Source of the DNA: Halocatena pleomorpha
GTDB lineage: Archaea > Halobacteriota > Halobacteria > Halobacteriales > Haloarculaceae
Assembly (NCBI RefSeq): GCF_003862495.1
Contig: NZ_RRCH01000014.1
Location: 62,001 to 126,000 of the forward strand
Reading direction: 5' to 3'
Length of the DNA stretch: 64,000 bases
Each line of letters opens with the position of its first letter. The stretch's first letter is position 1. Positions 16,933-27,600 of this stretch are shown piece after piece. A program made the translations under genes and the position numbers. The notes beneath the pieces are model-generated. The model saw only the letters and a list, made by a program, of their open reading frames with translations, did no database searches and was not told the DNA's origin.

Positions 16933-17194
16933 CGCCAAACAACGATAGTTTCACGAAGCAAGCCATCGATTCATCCGGTGATGTACCCCTGTTCGCACGA
17001 CCGATCCGATGTCGGTGTTGGATCGAAGTTCGAGTATCGGAAGTGTCACGATACCGAAGGGGTAAGAGAACTATTCGATAGGACAACTATAAGGATTCAT
17101 TACATATTGAATGATTAAAATCGGTGCGCCAGACATCGAACCGCCGCTACCACTAGCTAAATACCGGCACTGAGCGGCTGACAACCGTGTCGAA

Positions 17195-18406
17195 CTACCG
17201 GCGGCGTTCGATAACCGTTCCGTCGGTGCCGACTGCGACATCGATGATCCAGTCGCTGTCACCAGTTCCGATACTGATCGCGTATAAGTTGGCATCAGTA
17301 GGCGTTTCGATCACCTCCCAACCACCTTCCGTACGTTCATAAACTGCCCCCTTGTCGCCAGTTGCGAGACCTGTCTCTTCGGAAAGATCGATGGCAGAAA
17401 GCGCGCTACCGGCGTGAAGCCGTGTCCAGACGGCACCGTCGTAACGGAACACTGAACCGTCATCGCCAGCGACGACTACGGTCGAACCAGTCGCAGCGAC
17501 ACCGGTAAACGTGGCGTTTGCGTCTTCGATCCCGATCTTGTCGTAGCTCTCGCCACCGTTGGTCGTCTCGTAGACGCACTGATTGGTGTCACAAATATGT
17601 CCACGGTTATCATCGACGAATGAAACGTTCGAGATACTCGATCCACTCCCCGGTTTCTCGATCGTGCCCCACGAGACGCTTCCGTCTCCGAATTCACCCC
17701 TGAGGAGTTCACCGGAGCCGTTGACGAGGTGAATCCACTCTTCGCCGGTCATACCGGTGACAGCGATATCCTCCCACGTGCTCGTTTGACCCTGTGGCGC
17801 GGAGTGGTCGGTGAGTCGTCCGTTCTTGTACCGCCCGAGTACACCGCTGTCACCAGCGAACCACGCAGTATTGCCGTCTGTAGTGGCGTCTACACCACGA
17901 AGCGGGTTCGAGTTCGCTGTGGGACCGTGTTCGAGTGCGACCGACCATTCTTCTCCAGTCCGGTGGAGGACGACGCCGCCCTCACCAACCGCATACGCGC
18001 CGTTGTGAGTAGAAACGACGCTGAGAAGCGATTCTTCTGTCGGCGTATCGGCTTCGATCCAGTCGGGTTCTGTCTCGGAATCGGGTTCGCCAGTTGCAGC
18101 ATCGTCGGCGGCTGTCGAGGGTGTTTGGATCGTTGACTCACCGTTGGTGGCAGGTTCAGCGCTATCGCTGGTCTCATCACTGACAACAGTAGGCACGTTT
18201 TCGCCTTCCGCTGTAAGGTAAAGAAATACCGGTGGAAGAACGTAGACAGCGATTGCCAGCAGAATGAACCTGTTGTTGCCTGTGTAGCTGGCAAGCCCAA
18301 TCAGCGCAGTTAGCGCCGCTGCGCTTGCCGCGTGTATTCCAGAACGGGCGTACACCCGGTAGTAGGCGAAAAAGCCACGAGGTACGCTGTCCTTAGACGA
18401 AGTCAT
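17195..18406 (-). CDS. Membrane-anchored beta-propeller protein, function unknown
   Basis: A 403-aa protein with two hydrophobic segments near the N-terminus (about 26-42 and 47-66), an acidic Ser/Thr-rich linker (about 75-125), and a C-terminal domain of repeated units such as GVDATTDGNTAWFAGDSGVLGRYKNG, GVAATGSTVVVAGDDGSVFRYDG and ATGDKGAVYERTEGGW. These repeats, built around A-x-GD-x-G-V-(F/Y), resemble Ycf48/photosystem-assembly-like and BNR-type beta-propellers. The propeller should face the outside of the cell. No catalytic residues are recognised. It stands alone between two convergently or divergently placed genes. Confidence 0.7.
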   Translation of the reverse strand: MTSSKDSVPRGFFAYYRVYARSGIHAASAAALTALIGLASYTGNNRFILLAIAVYVLPPVFLYLTAEGENVPTVVSDETSDSAEPATNGESTIQTPSTAADDAATGEPDSETEPDWIEADTPTEESLLSVVSTHNGAYAVGEGGVVLHRTGEEWSVALEHGPTANSNPLRGVDATTDGNTAWFAGDSGVLGRYKNGRLTDHSAPQGQTSTWEDIAVTGMTGEEWIHLVNGSGELLRGEFGDGSVSWGTIEKPGSGSSISNVSFVDDNRGHICDTNQCVYETTNGGESYDKIGIEDANATFTGVAATGSTVVVAGDDGSVFRYDGAVWTRLHAGSALSAIDLSEETGLATGDKGAVYERTEGGWEVIETPTDANLYAISIGTGDSDWIIDVAVGTDGTVIERRR

Positions 18407-18490
18407 CAGTGATGAACGATGGGTCAGTAATGCCCATTAGTCTTCGGCCAACCTCCTTCATGGGAGACGCGGATTCGAGGAAGCGGTGCG

Positions 18491-18910
18491 TTATGCGTTT
18501 ATTTCCTCGAATCGATCGACGCCAGCCTGCGCGACTTCCATGTCTTCTTCCACTTCACCGCCACTCGAACCGATCGTCGCGACGATCCGTCCGTCCTGTC
18601 TGAGCGGAAAGCCGCCGCCGAAGATAACGATCCGTCCCTGATCTGTGGTCTGTAGTCCGTACAGGGAGTCACCGGGTGTTGTCATGTCCGCGAGTTCGTG
18701 TGTCGGCATCTCCAACGCGGCGGCGGTGTACGCCTTACAGCGAGATATATTCACACTTGCAAGCCACGCTCCGTCCATCCGATGCTGGGCGATGAGATTC
18801 CCCTCTGCGTTGGCGACTGCGATCACCGATGGAACCTCAATCTCTTCGGCTTTCTGCTCTGCGGCCTCGATCAGTTCTGTTGCCGTTTCGAGTGTGATTG
18901 ATTCGACCAT
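18491..18910 (-). CDS. GlcG/HbpS family heme-binding protein
   Basis: A 139-aa cytoplasmic protein of the DUF336 (GlcG/HbpS) family. Visible signatures: the helix TATELIEAAEQKAEEIEVPSVIAVANAEGNLIAQHRMDGA, then SRCKAYTAAAL and GGFPLRQDGRIVATIGSSGGEVEEDMEVAQAGV. Members bind heme or small organic acids and are found near oxidoreductases; an enzymatic function has not been established for most. The gene is monocistronic here. Confidence 0.88.
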   Translation of the reverse strand: MVESITLETATELIEAAEQKAEEIEVPSVIAVANAEGNLIAQHRMDGAWLASVNISRCKAYTAAALEMPTHELADMTTPGDSLYGLQTTDQGRIVIFGGGFPLRQDGRIVATIGSSGGEVEEDMEVAQAGVDRFEEINA

Positions 18911-19089
18911 CGCTCTGTCCCAGCAGACAGTGCGTAGGTTGGAGTGCTAACGTTCGACCACGCTTTTACAAGCCAATCAAACGAAAACGGATACATCGAA
19001 TACAGGACGAATGAGACGCCTGACGCGCCTGAATCGGTCCAGAGCCATCGGAACAAACCTTATTCGATCACGGGTTATCGTCGAGAGCA

Positions 19090-19482
19090 ATGCTGGAAAG
19101 TACGACGACTTCGAAGAACGGATACGAAACCGTCACCCGACTCAATAACACCGATCTCATCATCGACGCGGGTTCCGAGACCGAACCCAGTCCGACCGAG
19201 ACGTTGCTCGCCAGCTACGCCGCGTGTTATACCGTAGCACTCCGTATCGGTACGCAGCAGCAGGACGTCGACACTCTTGGACGTGTCGAGATCAACGCCG
19301 AAGCTGACCGAGATACCGAAAACGATCTCGAAGCCATCCGCTTTGCAGTGGCCGTCGAAAGCGATCTCGATGCGGAAACGCTTGCAGCAATCGTAGAACG
19401 GGCGAACGATCTCTGCCACGTACACGATGCGCTCCGAAAAGAACTCCACGCAGACGTTACCATCCGAGGGAACGCCGTCTGA
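19090..19482 (+). CDS. OsmC family protein (first of two)
   Basis: A 130-aa OsmC/Ohr-fold protein, a family of thiol peroxidases that detoxify organic hydroperoxides. The two reactive cysteines can be placed in LLASYAACYTVALRIG and ANDLCHVHDALRK. ATG 19090 gives a normal short family length. It is followed 129 nt later by a second OsmC-like gene on the same strand, so an oxidative-stress pair is likely. Confidence 0.85.
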   Translation: MLESTTTSKNGYETVTRLNNTDLIIDAGSETEPSPTETLLASYAACYTVALRIGTQQQDVDTLGRVEINAEADRDTENDLEAIRFAVAVESDLDAETLAAIVERANDLCHVHDALRKELHADVTIRGNAV

Positions 19483-19611
19483 TTCGAAGTCCCGGACGAT
19501 TTCCGAGTGCGCCCCCTCGAACCTGATGCCAGCGACGGGCACGAACATTTGTCATCGATACTCGATGACGGCGGTACCTTATTGTCCGGAACTACCGTAC
19601 AGACACACGCT

Positions 19612-20037
19612 ATGCCAGTGAGAACCGCAGAAGCAACCTGGGAAGGTGGCTTGCAGGACGGCGATGGATCGGTTGAGCTTGAGAGTGGCGCATACGAGGG
19701 GCCGTATTCGTTTCAATCTCGATTCGAAGAGGGGATGGGGACGAATCCAGAGGAACTCATCGGCGGTGCCGAGGCAGGCTGCTTTTCGATGGCGCTCTCG
19801 ATGCTCCTTGCGGAAGACGACTACACGCCTGAGCGGATCCACACCGAAGCGGCTGTCCGACTCGAACAAGTCGACGGCGACTTCGCTATTACCAGTGTCG
19901 AACTCGATACCGAGGGTACAGTTCCGGAGATCGATGAGTCGACGTTTACCGAGTACGCCCAAGAAGCCAAAGAGAACTGTCCGGTTTCGAAGGCATTGGG
20001 TGGCACTGATATCACGGTGAACGCAACGCTCAACTGA
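19612..20037 (+). CDS. OsmC family peroxiredoxin-like protein (second of two)
   Basis: A 141-aa OsmC-type protein closer to the bacterial OsmC branch: ATWEGGLQDGDGSVELESGAYEGPYSFQSRFEEG, then TNPEELIGGAEAGCFSMALSMLL with the first reactive Cys, and ENCPVSKAL with the second. ATG 19612 is chosen; a GTG frame from 19507 adds 35 residues not shared with the family. It should act as a cytoplasmic hydroperoxide reductase. It is divergent in sequence from the preceding OsmC protein, so they are not recent duplicates. Confidence 0.92.
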   Translation: MPVRTAEATWEGGLQDGDGSVELESGAYEGPYSFQSRFEEGMGTNPEELIGGAEAGCFSMALSMLLAEDDYTPERIHTEAAVRLEQVDGDFAITSVELDTEGTVPEIDESTFTEYAQEAKENCPVSKALGGTDITVNATLN

Positions 20038-20285
20038 ACGCGCTAACCAGTTTCGGACTGAGATAACAGTGAACGCTGCCGGAACATTCGACTGACGAAC
20101 TAGCCACCGAACAAGTTCGTATCAGTCGAATACCGGCCGTAGGGTTTGAGACGCCTTCATGCGTGCTGTCGATCAGTATGAGTCGTTGTGACTCGCATTT
20201 ACATACGTACTTCCGTAACGATAATTGTTCTGGACAGGAGAATCGAGATGGCGTACAATCATCGACAGTTCGAAACTCGACTGTT

Positions 20286-20714
20286 CTACTCTTCTCCGCC
20301 GTGGGGAATTACTTCATCAGGTCGTATTTTGAGGAGAACACGCGAGGTCCGGATGGGCGGTTGATACTCGTCGGCGTCTGTGTAGCGTTGGGCAAGCGTG
20401 TCGATGTGTTCACGAGCGTTCTCTTCACTGATTTCATCCACAGTTCCAAGCACTGAGAGCGCCCGATATCCATCCGCCGGATCTGTCATACTTATTCCGA
20501 CAGATTTGTTATTTTGAACGTTCTGTTCCTTTCGTCGTCCGCGTTCCGTATTCACGAGTAGTCGGTCAGTGTCGTCGTCGTAATCGATCCACACCGGAGT
20601 AACGTGTGGAAAACCGTCAGGGGTGAGTGTCGCGATGTGCGCGAACGTTTCCTTTTCGAACAAGTCCTGAAAGTTAGATGGAATCGAGCCCATACCGTAC
20701 GAATCGTCCGCCAT
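20286..20714 (-). CDS. Pyridoxamine 5-phosphate oxidase-fold (PPOX) protein
   Basis: A 142-aa split-barrel flavin-binding protein of the PPOX class, probably using FMN or F420. Evidence: LFEKETFAHIATLTPDGFPHVTPVWIDYDDDTDRLLVNTERGRRKEQNVQNNKSVGIS, the standard strand order and the R-x-K-x-x-N cofactor region, and the C-terminal LLKIRPDEVIPHG. Substrate unknown. ATG 20714 is preferred over TTG 20717. Confidence 0.87.
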   Translation of the reverse strand: MADDSYGMGSIPSNFQDLFEKETFAHIATLTPDGFPHVTPVWIDYDDDTDRLLVNTERGRRKEQNVQNNKSVGISMTDPADGYRALSVLGTVDEISEENAREHIDTLAQRYTDADEYQPPIRTSRVLLKIRPDEVIPHGGEE

Positions 20715-20919
20715 CAACTTTATACTACCTGCGCATCGGCTTTTTCGATCAATCGAATTACGTATTATTTTCCTCGTCGAATGAACCTAGACCAGGTTCG
20801 AACAAATCTGCGTGACATCGGTCGCCGTACAACGAGCGTCACAGATCGGTTGTTATGGTATTTGACTGTTTTTACAATATATGGTTACTATCCGGAACTA
20901 TTATGTATTTTCAGACTTC

Positions 20920-22080
20920 ATGACTCATATGGATGACTCGAAACGGGAGTTCGGCAGTGGGATCAGTCGTCGAGAACTGCTTGCTCTTGCAGGCATCTCC
21001 GGAGTGACAGCATTAACGGGGTGCGCGAGCGCAGAAACGACCGCTACGAATCCTTCTGTGGGAAGTCCATCACCGTTGCCAGTCCCAGAAACAGGGGATA
21101 TTCCCCAGCCATCTGGTCCGCCAGGGAACCTCACTGTGCTCGATTGGGCCGGATTTGACAGTGCCGTTTCGTACACCTTTGATGACGGACAGCCATCGCA
21201 ACTCGAACATTATAACGAATTACGGAAGACGGGTATCAATTCAACCTTTTACATCTCAATCAACGTTGATTTCTCTGGCTACGAAGAGGGATGGCAACAG
21301 GTCGCTGCAGACGGCCACGAAATCGGAAATCACACGGTGAGCCATCCTTACGCCGATCTTACCGGGAGCAGTTTCGGAGAACCGCTAAACAGCACTGCAG
21401 CAGAAATCAAACAGTGCACGGAATATATCACCCAAACGTTCGAGCAGCAGGACGTGTGGACCATGGCAGCCCCCTTCGGTGATACCGGGTGGATCGAACC
21501 GGCCAAGCAGGCCGATGTTTTCTTGAATCGTGGTGTTGGTGGAGGAACGATCGCGCCGAACGATTCCACGAATCCCTTCGACTTACCGTGTTATACCGCA
21601 AGCGACGGCGACACAGCAGAGACGTTTGACGATTTGGCCGATTCGAGCCATTCGAATGGGGAGTGGCTCATTTACCTGTTCCACTCGATCGCGCCCACCG
21701 ACGCGGAGTGGTACGCACCTGTGGGCATATCTGAAATCACTGAAAATATAAACCATGTGAAATCACTCGATAATGTCTGGATCGACACGGTTGCTACGAT
21801 CGGTGCTTACTGGCTTGGGCAAAAGATACTCGATTCGACCACACCTACGAGAGCAGGAAGCGACAAAGTTTGGACGTGGACATTGCCGGACGGCTTTCCG
21901 CAGGGTCAATATCTCCGGGTCAAAACGGACGGCGGAATTCTCAAGCAGGAGGGTGAGGCTTTAGAGTGGGACCCACATGGCTACTATGAAATTTCATTGG
22001 ATGCAGGCCGTTTGACACTTTCGCCATCGTCCGCCGGTCCTCCTCGACGCTGCAACAGGCGGTACGATCACGACCGCTAA
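20920..22080 (+). CDS. Exported lipoprotein polysaccharide deacetylase (CE4/NodB)
   Basis: Metal-dependent deacetylase acting outside the cell on acetylated polysaccharide (xylan, chitin-type or other). The N-terminus combines a Tat motif (SRRELLALAGISG) with a lipobox (ALTGCAS), so it should be a Tat-exported, lipid-anchored protein. The CE4 motifs are VSYTFDDGQPS (two Asp, first the base, second a metal ligand) and HEIGNHTVSHP (the H-xxx-H metal ligands), then AAPFGDTGW (motif 3) and LIYLFHSI (motif with the general acid His). The region after about residue 300 is a small beta domain. The last about 25 residues are Arg/Pro-rich, possibly an altered terminus. Acetyl-xylan substrates fit the GH10/GH11/GH43 genes in the window, but that is inference. 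Confidence 0.85.
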   Translation: MTHMDDSKREFGSGISRRELLALAGISGVTALTGCASAETTATNPSVGSPSPLPVPETGDIPQPSGPPGNLTVLDWAGFDSAVSYTFDDGQPSQLEHYNELRKTGINSTFYISINVDFSGYEEGWQQVAADGHEIGNHTVSHPYADLTGSSFGEPLNSTAAEIKQCTEYITQTFEQQDVWTMAAPFGDTGWIEPAKQADVFLNRGVGGGTIAPNDSTNPFDLPCYTASDGDTAETFDDLADSSHSNGEWLIYLFHSIAPTDAEWYAPVGISEITENINHVKSLDNVWIDTVATIGAYWLGQKILDSTTPTRAGSDKVWTWTLPDGFPQGQYLRVKTDGGILKQEGEALEWDPHGYYEISLDAGRLTLSPSSAGPPRRCNRRYDHDR

Positions 22081-22114
22081 TAGTAGATCGCGTCGCAATT
22101 ACCAGCCCGAGGCG

Positions 22115-23269
22115 TCAGTAAACGCGTTCAGTCGCAATCTCGGCTCCCTCAACAAGGGCTTCGAGCTTCGCCCACGCAATTTCGGGATGGACCATTCCAA
22201 GGCCGGCTTGCGTGCCGAAGCCACAGTCGGGTGCGGCGACGAGCGGTGTCGAGTCGTCGACCACTGTGGCAACGCGCACAAGACGATCCGCGATCGTCTC
22301 CGGGTGGTCAATGATGTTCGTTTTCACGTCAACGACGCCCGGGATCAGCGTCCAGCCGTCCGGAAGCGGTTGCTCTCCGAACGCACGATACTCGTGTTGG
22401 TGGCGTGGGTTCGCCTGCTCGATACTCAGTCCAGAGATATCAGCCTCATAAATCTCCGGCAGGAGGTCGACAAGATCCGTGTCGAGGTGGTGGGGTCCCT
22501 CGTAGCTCCCCCAACACGTGTGGAGACGGACCTGTTCGGGAGGAACGTTTTCGAGGGCTTTGTTGAGTGCTTCGACGTGGAGGCGCGTAGCGTCCTTGAT
22601 CTGTTCGCGTGATTCGTCCGCGTAGGCTGCCGTCTGACCGATGGTGAGGAGTTCCGGCGCGTCGATCTGGAGGGTCAGCCCCGTTTCGGCAATCAGCTCG
22701 TACTCCTCGGCCATTGCGTCCGCGATGGCAAAGAGGAATTCCTCGTGAGAACCGTAGTACTCGTTAACATGTGTGGTCGCAACGACACTCGGTGACGCCG
22801 AAGTCATGAACACTCCCTCGAAGTCGGTGTCGAGAGTCTCAAGCGCATTGTGCAACTCCCTCTGTTCGGCTTGGGCTTCGTCGAAACCGGTGTACTCGAT
22901 AGACTCGGTGACGACGGGTTGCATTGCGAGGTCGATAACGTCCGTTTTGAACGTCTCCTCGGCGTAGTCCGGGAACTCTTGGAGGTCTGCCCAGAGTTCC
23001 TGCTCGCGTTTCCCGTCGATTCCGCTCAATCGATCTGCAACGTACCAGTTGAACGAGACGCGAGCCTGTTCGCCGTTGTTGACGATATCGAGTCCGATGT
23101 CGTCCTGACGTGTGAGAACGTTCCTCGTGGCCTTCGTGACGGTCGCGTTCCACTCCTCTTCGTTGATATCCACGCCGTTCTGGCGCGCTTTGAGGAGTTC
23201 GAGCAGTTCCGGGGACCGCGGGAGACTTCCAATGTGAGTCGTAAGGATTCGATCTTCGGTAGCAGTCAT
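22115..23269 (-). CDS. Cobalamin-independent methionine synthase (MetE C-terminal-like) family protein
   Basis: A 384-aa single-domain MetE/UROD-fold protein of the YxjG/YxjH group, expected to transfer methyl groups to a thiol acceptor such as homocysteine. It opens with ILTTHIGSLPRSPELLELLKAR. Candidate zinc ligands are His/Cys in VRLHTCWGSYEGPH and Cys in PLVAAPDCGFGTQAGLG. The substrate-binding LQIDAPELLT replaces the usual IDEPAL, so the methyl donor and acceptor may differ from methionine synthesis. ATG 23269 is chosen because the family starts there; a frame from 23380 adds 37 unrelated residues. Confidence 0.85.
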   Translation of the reverse strand: MTATEDRILTTHIGSLPRSPELLELLKARQNGVDINEEEWNATVTKATRNVLTRQDDIGLDIVNNGEQARVSFNWYVADRLSGIDGKREQELWADLQEFPDYAEETFKTDVIDLAMQPVVTESIEYTGFDEAQAEQRELHNALETLDTDFEGVFMTSASPSVVATTHVNEYYGSHEEFLFAIADAMAEEYELIAETGLTLQIDAPELLTIGQTAAYADESREQIKDATRLHVEALNKALENVPPEQVRLHTCWGSYEGPHHLDTDLVDLLPEIYEADISGLSIEQANPRHQHEYRAFGEQPLPDGWTLIPGVVDVKTNIIDHPETIADRLVRVATVVDDSTPLVAAPDCGFGTQAGLGMVHPEIAWAKLEALVEGAEIATERVY

Positions 23270-23651
23270 TGAATACCTATCCCAGTAATAGTTTTTCACG
23301 ATATTATAACCAACGGTATTTTGGTGGTGACAGAAACGAGTCATACACTCACGAGCAGGTGTGAATTGGCGGGATAACAACCACTCGTCGTGGAGTTTAT
23401 TGTTATTTAGTATAAATTTAGATATGTGAAATCATATAATCGGGGTGGAGTATCACAGATTCCGCTGTATTACTCGGAAGCGCCACCGGCGTAGTCACGG
23501 TGGCTCTCTATTTCGCTGGTGGGCTTATCTGGTCCTCTTCGGGATCGCTGGCGGGATCGAGCGTTACATTCGCTCCTGCCGAGACGCAACTTCTCAGTGA
23601 GGGAGAGACGCCCTGCGATAGGGCGGGTTCAATGCAGGACGACGGTCGCCG
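23270..23651. other. Intergenic region
   Basis: Contains the MetE-like promoter on the right-hand side and, around 23396-23435, an A/T-rich block. Around 23458-23520 the plus strand can be read as a hydrophobic peptide (SAVLLGSATGVVTVALYFAG) with no start codon; it may be chance or a tiny remnant of a membrane gene. Confidence 0.35.
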
Positions 23652-24368
23652 TCAGTCGTCCGCTATGGGGACGCGACTGCCCATGGCTGCGGCGTCGCGC
23701 TGTACGTCGAGGAAGTCCAGTTCAGCATCTGGACACGTTCGTTTGATCAGGTCGAACGTCTCTCGACACAACGCACGGCCATCGGCTTTCGTCATGCGCT
23801 CATTACCGGGCACCATCACTAACACCTCATTGGTGTCCTGAGTGACCTTGAACCGATCAGCATCCCGGCTGACGGGGCCGAGCAACGCCAGTATATCTTC
23901 GTTCGACTCCCAGAGCAGATCGCCCGTTGTTGCTGTCTCTGGTTCGTCGTGGAAGATTGGGAGCATCGTCTCGCCGCCGTCGGCGCGGCGCACCGTGATC
24001 GGCCCGGTGATGTCGGCCGTATCGTGCATCCCCATGATTGCGCCCGACCGTGCCCCGACGATGTTGTACGCATCAACGACGTTGTTGGTGCGGTTAAATC
24101 CGCGCGCTTCGATGAGCTTTGCGAGCTGCTCACCGGCTGGTTCCTGGGAGGGACGCCCGAGTCGTCTGAACAGCTCACGCGATCCCGCGATAACGTCGGA
24201 ATTTAATACGTCCGACGCGTCGCCAGTCAGTTGATTGATATCGTCAATCTCGGCGTCTAGTTCGTCACAATCCTGTTGGATGGTAAGATTGCGAATGAGA
24301 CACCCCACAGGAGAGATCCCCAACTCCCGCGCATTCTCAGAAACGATGAGTTTCGTATTGCTATCCAT
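23652..24368 (-). CDS. B3/B4 tRNA-binding-domain protein
   Basis: A 238-aa protein of the B3/B4 domain family, named from the editing-type domain of phenylalanyl-tRNA synthetase beta. Typical blocks: SPVGCLIRNLTIQ, FRRLGRPSQEPAGEQLAKLIEARGFNRTNNVVDAYNIVGARSGAIMGMHDTADITGPITVRRADGGE, and ALLGPVSRDADRFKVTQDTNEVLVMVPGNERM. Stand-alone members may edit mischarged tRNA or have an unrelated role; their function is not established. It has its own promoter region. Confidence 0.85.
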   Translation of the reverse strand: MDSNTKLIVSENARELGISPVGCLIRNLTIQQDCDELDAEIDDINQLTGDASDVLNSDVIAGSRELFRRLGRPSQEPAGEQLAKLIEARGFNRTNNVVDAYNIVGARSGAIMGMHDTADITGPITVRRADGGETMLPIFHDEPETATTGDLLWESNEDILALLGPVSRDADRFKVTQDTNEVLVMVPGNERMTKADGRALCRETFDLIKRTCPDAELDFLDVQRDAAAMGSRVPIADD

Positions 24369-24673
24369 AGTTAGACCACATGCTACTTCTTACAGTCCAT
24401 ATTGTTATATTTTTCTGTAAGTTACCTAATGCGTAATACAGGTTCTTATATTTACCTATATATAATAAAAAGCCACTGTTGACAGCACTCTTATTAGTAT
24501 GCTGTTTTGTTTCTATCGAGACGTAGTTGGTCTTGCTGTCAGGTAAGGGAGTTTGTACGCGTGCAGTGGTAGCTGGCGAGAACACAGGCTCGTGCGAAGC
24601 TGTTACTGATGACCCACATCCAACCGTTTATTCATATAATTGTACTAACTATTGGGCGTGTTCTGGTTTGACG
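24369..24673. other. A/T-rich intergenic region
   Basis: Between the B3/B4 gene and the end of the D-lactate dehydrogenase gene. It is A/T-rich at 24400-24520 and contains the B3/B4 gene promoter. No gene is supported. Confidence 0.4.
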
Positions 24674-27600
24674 TTAGATCGACGGAAGCACTGCCGCTAT
24701 CTTTTCGATGGGGTGAGGCGGATTTTCAGCACGATTGGCTCGATCACCGATCTGGCTTCGGCACGACCCACCGGGGGCGACCACCGTCTCACTGTCGCTT
24801 TCATCGATCTTTTCGAAGACGCGCTGACCGATCGACTTCGAGAGGTTGTAGTGTTCAGTTTCGTATCCAAAAGAGCCAGCCATGCCGCAACAGCCGGTAT
24901 CGAGAGGATCAACCTGATAGCCTGCTCGCCGGAGGACACCGACCGCGTGATGGTCTGTACCGAGGGCATGCTGATGGCAATGGCCGTGATAGGCCAGCGA
25001 TTCGTCCGTCGTTTCGAGATCGAGACCTTCGATCAACCGGTAGGTATCCAGATATTCACAGATTCCGTACGCGTTCGTTGCGACGCGTTCGGCAGTCGGA
25101 CTGTCGATCAGGTCGGAATATTCGTCCTGAAAGACCACCGCGTCGGAGGGTTCGACCACGACGATCTCATAGCCATCATCGAGGTACTCCGCGAACCGCG
25201 CGATGTTTCTCCGAGCACGTTTCTCGGCCGTATCGAGCATCGCCATCGAGTAGGCAGCCCGGCCGCTCGGTTCGAGATCCTGTGGAACGACAACGTGGAC
25301 GTTTGCGGCCTCAAGAACCCGAACAGCAGCCTTCCCCGGTCCGGGGTAACTGTAGTTAGTGTAGGTGTCTGGGAACAGCAGCACCTTCTGATCAGCCTCG
25401 CGTTCGGTAACGTGTGGACCACGCTCGTCGTACCAAGCCTGCAAGGACTGGCGGCGAAACGGCGGGAGTTGGCGATCACGTGCGATCCCAAGCGTCTTCT
25501 CCAGCACCGTTCGCACGCCGGGTACGTTCGGTGCGACATTCGATACAGGAGTGAGTGCGCTGCCGAGTTTCGAGACAGCGTCGATGTTGCCGAACAGTTT
25601 CTCACGCAGGCTGATCCCGTCCCGCTGGTGGTACTGGTGTTTGGTCTCGGCTTTGAGCTTGGCCATATCGACACCCGTCGGGCAGTCGCTTTTACAACCC
25701 TTACAGCCCACACAGAGATCAAGCACCTCCCTCTGGAACTGCTCCGTGTACAGCTCTTCTTCGGGAATCTCACCGCTGATCGCTGCTCGGAGCATGTTCG
25801 CCCGGCCACGAGTGGTCTCCATCTCCTCGTTCGATCCCCGGTACGTCGGACACATCACCGCATCAGTCTGTCGGCAAGTACCACAGCCATTACACAGTTC
25901 GACGAGCTGCGAGAAACCGCCTTCGTCCTCGAAATCGAGTTTAGTTTGTGGTTCGATCGATGTGTACCCGTCTCCGTACCGAAGGTTCTCACGCATGTCC
26001 GTCTTCCCGGTGGCACGCGGATCGCGTGCTGCACCGTCCCTCCGTTCGTTCGCGGAGTCGTTGTAGACGACCTTCCCGGGATTCATCAGCCAATCAGGAT
26101 CGAAGGCCGATTTGATCGCTTTGAACGCCGTCCATAGCTCTTCGCCGTACATCTTCCGGTTGAACTCCGTGCGCGCGAGACCGTCTCCGTGTTCACCTGA
26201 AAACGAACCGTGGTGTTCTACGACGAGATCGGTCACATCGTCAGAAATGGATTTCATCCGCTGGATTCCCTCATTCTCTTTGAGATTGAGGATCGGGCGG
26301 ATGTGTAGGGTGCCGCTGCCGGCGTGAGCGAAGTAGGCTGCCGAGGTGTTGTGGGCATTGAGTACCTCCTTGAACTTCTTGACGTACGCTGTGAGTTCCT
26401 CGGGTGGAACCGTCGCGTCCTCGATGAACGGATACGGCTTTGGGTCGCCGTCGAGGCTCATCAACAGTGGGATCGCAGCCTTCCGGAGTTTCCAGAGGTC
26501 GTCTTGGTCCTCGGGAGTATGGGCTTCGAGGACAGCGAAAGCGTTGCCGTTCTCCCGGAAGCGCGCGCTCATTTCCTGCATCGGTGTCCTGAGATCGTCG
26601 TGCAGTTCCGAATCGAACTCCACCATCAGCGCCGCCGCAGTACCAGCAGGAATCGGGGCTTCGTACTGAGCGTACTGTTCGGAGTCGCGTGCCAGTCGGA
26701 ACACCGCTTCGTCCATGAGTTCGACCGCGCTCACCTCGTGTTCGAGCGCCTGCGGGACGGCTTCGAGGGCGTCGATCAGCTCCTCGAAACAGTAGAGTGC
26801 AAGCGCAGTTTCATCAGGAACGGACACAAGGCTGATCTCGGCTTCCACAACGACGCCCAACGTCGATTCTGCACCGACGACGAGTTTCGAGAGGTTGATA
26901 ACGCGCTCACCGTCGTCGTTCTCATAGATGACTCGGTTCAGATTGTACCCCGAGACGTTTCGCTTGAGATCAGGATAGCGTTCGGCAATCTCGGCGGCGT
27001 TGTCTGCAACGAGGCCGCGGACGGTCTCGTAGATCTCAGCCTCACGGTCGTCCTTTTCGACGATTGCCTCGTATTCAGGACTGTCGAGGACGATCTCACG
27101 GGTGTGAATAAGGGAGCCATCCGAGAGAACAACCTTCAACTCCTCGGTGTAGGCGTCGGTGATGCCGTAGCGCACTGAGTGGGCACCCGTCGAGTTGTTT
27201 CCGATCCCACCCCCGATCGTCGCGCGGTTCGAAGAGGCGGGATCGGGGGCGAACTTCAGTCCCCACTGGGCAGCGTAGTCATCGAAGTGGTCTTGCACCA
27301 CGCCGGGTTGAACGCGAGCGCGTTGGGCGTCAGGATCGACTGCGAGAACGTCGTTCATATAGGTGCTCATATCGAGAACCACACAGCCCGGTCCGACGGC
27401 CTGACCGGCAAGCGACGAACCGGCTCCGCGGGCGATGATCGGAACACCGTGTTCCGAGGCAATTCTCACCGCGTGGCGCACATCGTCGACGTTCTGGGGC
27501 ATGACGACGCCTGCGGGACGGGCCTGATAGACGCTGCCATCGGTTGCATACAGAACCTGTGCGTACTCATCAAAGCGGGCCTCCCCGTCGAGTTCGGCCC

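Noticed and set aside
23458-23560. Hydrophobic reading frame in the MetE-like/B3-B4 gap
   Set aside because: No start codon, short, no family; chance or remnant cannot be separated.
24527-26137. Long plus-strand frame opposite the D-lactate dehydrogenase gene
   Set aside because: Shadow of the minus-strand gene, which carries clear FAD and Fe-S motifs.
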